15,151 nucleotides of DNA, from positions 1 through 15,151 of the forward strand of contig JAAKFL010000026.1 in NCBI GenBank assembly GCA_011065065.1, written 5' to 3'. Below are positions 12,985 through 15,151 of the stretch, one piece after another (the stretch's first letter is position 1; every line of letters starts with the position of its first letter). The notes below the pieces were generated by a model. The model searched no databases, was not told the origin of the DNA, and saw only the letters and a list, made by a program, of their open reading frames with translations. A program made the translations under genes and the position numbers. The stretch is from Chlamydiota bacterium (GTDB taxonomy: Bacteria; Chlamydiota; Chlamydiia; Chlamydiales; SLFE01).

Positions 12985-14571
12985 TTAGAAGCTTCGTGCT
13001 TTTCTGTTTCCATAGGAATTCATCAGGAGTACAATGAAAAGGCTTATGCTGATGCTGATGCTAAGGGGAATTATAACCGATAAGGATAAAGAACTGGCCG
13101 CGATGATCCCGGCGACAAGAAATCCTAGGGAGCTCCCTAAGAATACGGGAATCGCATAGGGCAGTTGAGTTTTCACATGATCCACCAGGTGGCATTGAGC
13201 TCCCGATGAGGACAAGACAGTTGAGTCTGAAAGCAGGGATACGTGATCGCCCAAAGCGGCACCAGACACAACGGCTCCGAGTGAAGGGAGCAGTAGCGGG
13301 ATTTGATCCAGTATCACCGGAGGCTCTAAACCTTGCATGTGAATCACTATGGGAGCCACGAGGGGAATGAATATTGCTACGGTTCCCCAGGAGGTCCCCA
13401 ATGAACCTGAAACGAGGGCGCTTGTCCAAAAAAATACAAGCGGCATTAAAAACAATGGGATCGATCCCGAAATGAGAGAAGAGATTTCTTGGCCAAAATT
13501 TAACTGAGTTCTCAATATATCCGCTAAGGTCCATGCAAGGATGATAATGGTCACACTTGGTATACTGCTCTTTGTACTTTGATAGGTCACACTAAAGATT
13601 TTTCTGAGAGTAAAATTTTCAAAGAACATGAAATAGAGGATCGAAATCAAAAGTGTGGATAGGCTTGCTGCAAATAGAATGAATGAGATTGGAGTTTCAG
13701 TAAACATTTGCAATACGGATGAGCTTCCTCTGTCAAAGATGAGGATATAGAAAATGATAAAGAAGGGGAAGAGGGTCGCGGGAATAAAAAAATTCCAGAT
13801 TTTTCCTGAATGCTTTTCATCTGTTTGTTCAGAATGGTTTTCGATCACATGCTGCTCATGAATCCTCATTTGCCCCAATGAAATTCGAGCTCTGACAATC
13901 ATCCAGAGTGTGGCGATGATGCTCAAAGAATACAATGAAAATGGAAGAGCCAACCAATAGATGGTATTGGGGTTGGCATGAAGCAAAGTTCCAGAAGTGA
14001 TCTTGGACTCCACACCGTTATTGTGAAGCAAAGCAATCAGCAACGCCGCGAAACAAGAAAATGGACAAATCACAACGAGTGGCCCTGACATGGAATCAGC
14101 CAGAAGTGCTGTTTTCAATCGAGGAATCTTAAATCGGTCCGCAATCGGACGAATGATAGAACTTACGGTAATGCTACTGAGACATCCATCGATAAACAAG
14201 CTGTGCGACAAGAGAAGAGATGTAGTCTCAGCGCTTCTGGCATTCTTAATACGGCGACTTGTCAATTTCACGAGCGCATTCACACCGTTTGACCGCTGCA
14301 TCAGATGAAACATGATTGATGAACAAATGATAAAGCCCACGACAAATAATTTATTTGTGGAGACAAAAGCATCCCATGAAATCCATTTATTGGTTTCACA
14401 ATTAAGCCATAAATGCTTGGAAGTTAAAAAGAAAGCTTCATAACAGGAACCATCAGTGGCAATGAGGGCAGCAGTGATCACCCCCACAAACAAAGAGAGA
14501 ATAACTCTATGGGTAATAGCGCCTAAAATAAAAACTATAATTGGGGGTAAAAGAACTAATAGTGTATGCAT
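12985..14571 (-). CDS. NhaC-family Na+/H+ antiporter
   Basis: An inner-membrane protein of 528 residues with about 12 hydrophobic spans. NhaC-type carriers exchange Na+ for H+, or in relatives exchange organic acids. Family signatures are visible: SLFIDGCLSSITVSSIIRPI (about 119-138) followed by LADSMSGPLVVICPFS, and the second-repeat motif LVSGSLGTSWGTVAIFIPLV (about 383-402). The strong GAALGDHVSLLSDSTVLSSS (about 436-455) follows, then DHVKTQLPYA. The loop after IRARISLGQ (about 230-255) is hydrophilic and histidine-rich. The start is ATG at 14571 without a clear Shine-Dalgarno. The C-terminus is basic (NRKARSF). It diverges from the TM2 gene, with an AT-rich intergenic region between. The exact substrate (Na+ against a malate/lactate type) cannot be read from the sequence. 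Confidence 0.88.
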   Translation of the reverse strand: MHTLLVLLPPIIVFILGAITHRVILSLFVGVITAALIATDGSCYEAFFLTSKHLWLNCETNKWISWDAFVSTNKLFVVGFIICSSIMFHLMQRSNGVNALVKLTSRRIKNARSAETTSLLLSHSLFIDGCLSSITVSSIIRPIADRFKIPRLKTALLADSMSGPLVVICPFSCFAALLIALLHNNGVESKITSGTLLHANPNTIYWLALPFSLYSLSIIATLWMIVRARISLGQMRIHEQHVIENHSEQTDEKHSGKIWNFFIPATLFPFFIIFYILIFDRGSSSVLQMFTETPISFILFAASLSTLLISILYFMFFENFTLRKIFSVTYQSTKSSIPSVTIIILAWTLADILRTQLNFGQEISSLISGSIPLFLMPLVFFWTSALVSGSLGTSWGTVAIFIPLVAPIVIHMQGLEPPVILDQIPLLLPSLGAVVSGAALGDHVSLLSDSTVLSSSGAQCHLVDHVKTQLPYAIPVFLGSSLGFLVAGIIAASSLSLSVIIPLSISISISLFIVLLMNSYGNRKARSF

Positions 14572-14607
14572 GATTGTAATAAAGCATATCGCAATATATT
14601 AATAAAA

Positions 14608-14616
14608 TGATATACT
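14608..14616 (+). promoter_or_regulatory. Extended -10 promoter of the TM2-lipoprotein pair
   Basis: TGATATACT (14608-14616) is an extended -10 with a TATACT box, 34 bases ahead of the ATG at 14651. AAAAGGAGTATTTT before that ATG supplies a strong ribosome binding site (AAGGAG). The rest of the divergent gap is AT-rich and has no clear -35. Confidence 0.55.
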
Positions 14617-14650
14617 AAAGTGCTGAGCATTAGAAGAAAAGGAGTATTTT

Positions 14651-14857
14651 ATGGAAACAAGACGATTGAATTGGACCGTGACTTTAGTTTTATCAATATT
14701 CTTTGGTTCCTTAGGTGTGGACCGTTTTATGATGGGACAGATTGTCCTTGGGATTCTCAAGCTTATTACGTTTGGTGGATTTGGGATTTGGTGGTTGATT
14801 GATGTGGTATTGATTGCCAGTCGATATGAATTTGAGGGAGTTGAATGGGTCGATTAG
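14651..14857 (+). CDS. TM2-domain membrane protein
   Basis: A complete 68-residue protein that is almost entirely one TM2 domain: a first membrane helix (about 8-24, TVTLVLSIFFGSLG), the loop signature GVDRFMMGQIVLGILKL, then a second helix (about 38-57, TFGGFGIWWLIDVVLIA). The G-x-DRF-G-G-KL-T-G-GIWW-D residues are the family's conserved ones. The molecular role of bacterial TM2 proteins is not known. It has a strong AAGGAG ribosome binding site and an extended -10 promoter, and its last 13 bases overlap a lipoprotein gene, so the two are translationally coupled and may act together at the membrane. Confidence 0.88.
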   Translation: METRRLNWTVTLVLSIFFGSLGVDRFMMGQIVLGILKLITFGGFGIWWLIDVVLIASRYEFEGVEWVD

Positions 14858-14976
14858 TTTTATTGATCATCGCTGCGTTTTTTGCGGTGGGGTGTGATCG
14901 GGAGCCAACGGTGGATGTTGAGAAATTGGAAGAGGTGGAGACCGGCCCGCATGGCGACATCATCCAAGACGATTAG
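14845..14976 (+). CDS. Small putative lipoprotein, 43 residues
   Basis: ATG at 14845, preceded by GAGGGAG, opens MGRLVLLIIAAFFAVGC, a short lipoprotein signal peptide with lipobox AVGC. Cys17 would be lipidated. The mature part is only about 27 residues and strongly acidic (DREPTVDVEKLEEVETG, then PHGDIIQDD). Asp at +2 after the cysteine is the inner-membrane retention signal in Escherichia coli (Lol avoidance), which would place it beside the TM2 protein; whether that rule holds here is unknown. The gene overlaps the TM2 gene by 13 bases in another frame. I know no family for it. Confidence 0.6.
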   Translation: MGRLVLLIIAAFFAVGCDREPTVDVEKLEEVETGPHGDIIQDD

Positions 14977-15100
14977 CAGCCGCTGATTCGTGCAAATCTG
15001 ACTTTGTAAATTTTAACGCAAAGACGCAGTCTCGACTTTCGGATATTTCATGTAAGTAGCGATATGTTTATTTTGGTGTAAATGGCTTATAAATTTAACC

Positions 15101-15138
15101 GCGAAGATCGCGAAGATCGCGAAGAAACGCGAAGAAAC
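15101..15138 (+). repeat. Short degenerate tandem repeat GCGAAGATC / GCGAAGAAAC
   Basis: Two copies of GCGAAGATC (15101-15118) are followed by two of GCGAAGAAAC (15119-15138), after TTAACC. Together with AACGCAAAGACGCA (about 15016-15029) this resembles the decayed 'cgcgaagacgc' intergenic repeats found in many environmental genomes. The 175 bases after the lipoprotein gene show no ORF. It is too short and irregular for a CRISPR array. Confidence 0.7.
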
Positions 15139-15151
15139 AGACTAATGTCAA

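Noticed and set aside
13061..13534. 157-codon open frame on the - strand inside the antiporter gene in another frame
   Set aside because: Its translation is low-complexity Arg/Ser/Pro-rich, and the overlapping NhaC frame has strong family motifs.
15101..15138. Start of a CRISPR array
   Set aside because: Units are 9-10 bases, directly adjacent, with no unique spacers.

Overview
The window reads as a stretch of chromosome from a member of the Chlamydiota, most likely an environmental (Parachlamydiales-type) lineage. The clearest signs are ribosomal protein L20, which has the chlamydial GFWGDR...HIR and KGDFR...NGLSYS patterns instead of the common KGYYG/ARS form, and IF3, whose core (QTK-EK-SKKA-HQ-R-KEVK-KPNID-HDF) follows the chlamydial IF3 I remember. 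pheS without an adjacent pheT also fits. No rRNA, CRISPR array or prophage is visible.

Left part (1-4100, + strand): the end of a GxxExxY-family gene, a short gene-poor stretch, tRNA-Val(GAC), then a translation cluster: a degenerate threonyl-tRNA synthetase paralogue, infC, rpmI, rplT, a terminator-like hairpin and pheS. The slot that holds active thrS in many bacteria holds here a protein without TGS and anticodon-binding domains and without most editing, zinc and ATP-binding residues. It is still an uninterrupted 449-codon frame that touches infC.

Middle part (4100-10070): an accessory-looking junction with a palindromic repeat and a small gene remnant split by a 161-bp, almost wholly self-complementary MITE-like element. 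The insertion has a TA (or CTAG) target duplication, and removing it restores one reading frame. Then, on the - strand, come a tandem-duplicated DEDDh exonuclease-like protein with one dead copy, and a three-gene operon (BioD/DRTGG-domain ATPase, mnmA, GT9 glycosyltransferase) with near-zero spacing or overlaps. A 247-residue protein I do not recognise lies upstream of that operon.

Right part (10070-15151): valS and an NhaC-type Na+/H+ antiporter on the - strand. Divergent from the antiporter, a tiny TM2-domain membrane protein overlaps a 43-residue lipoprotein gene that also has a visible lipobox. The window ends in decayed tandem-repeat DNA.

Three large hairpin repeats built from ATCCTGTTCATCCT-like words lie directly 3' of the stop codons of pheS, the GT9 gene and valS. 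They probably act as mRNA 3'-end structures or are a proliferating palindromic repeat family. The best candidates for something undescribed are the ThrRS-like pseudoenzyme ahead of infC, the duplicated exonuclease-like protein, and the MITE with its unidentified parent transposon.
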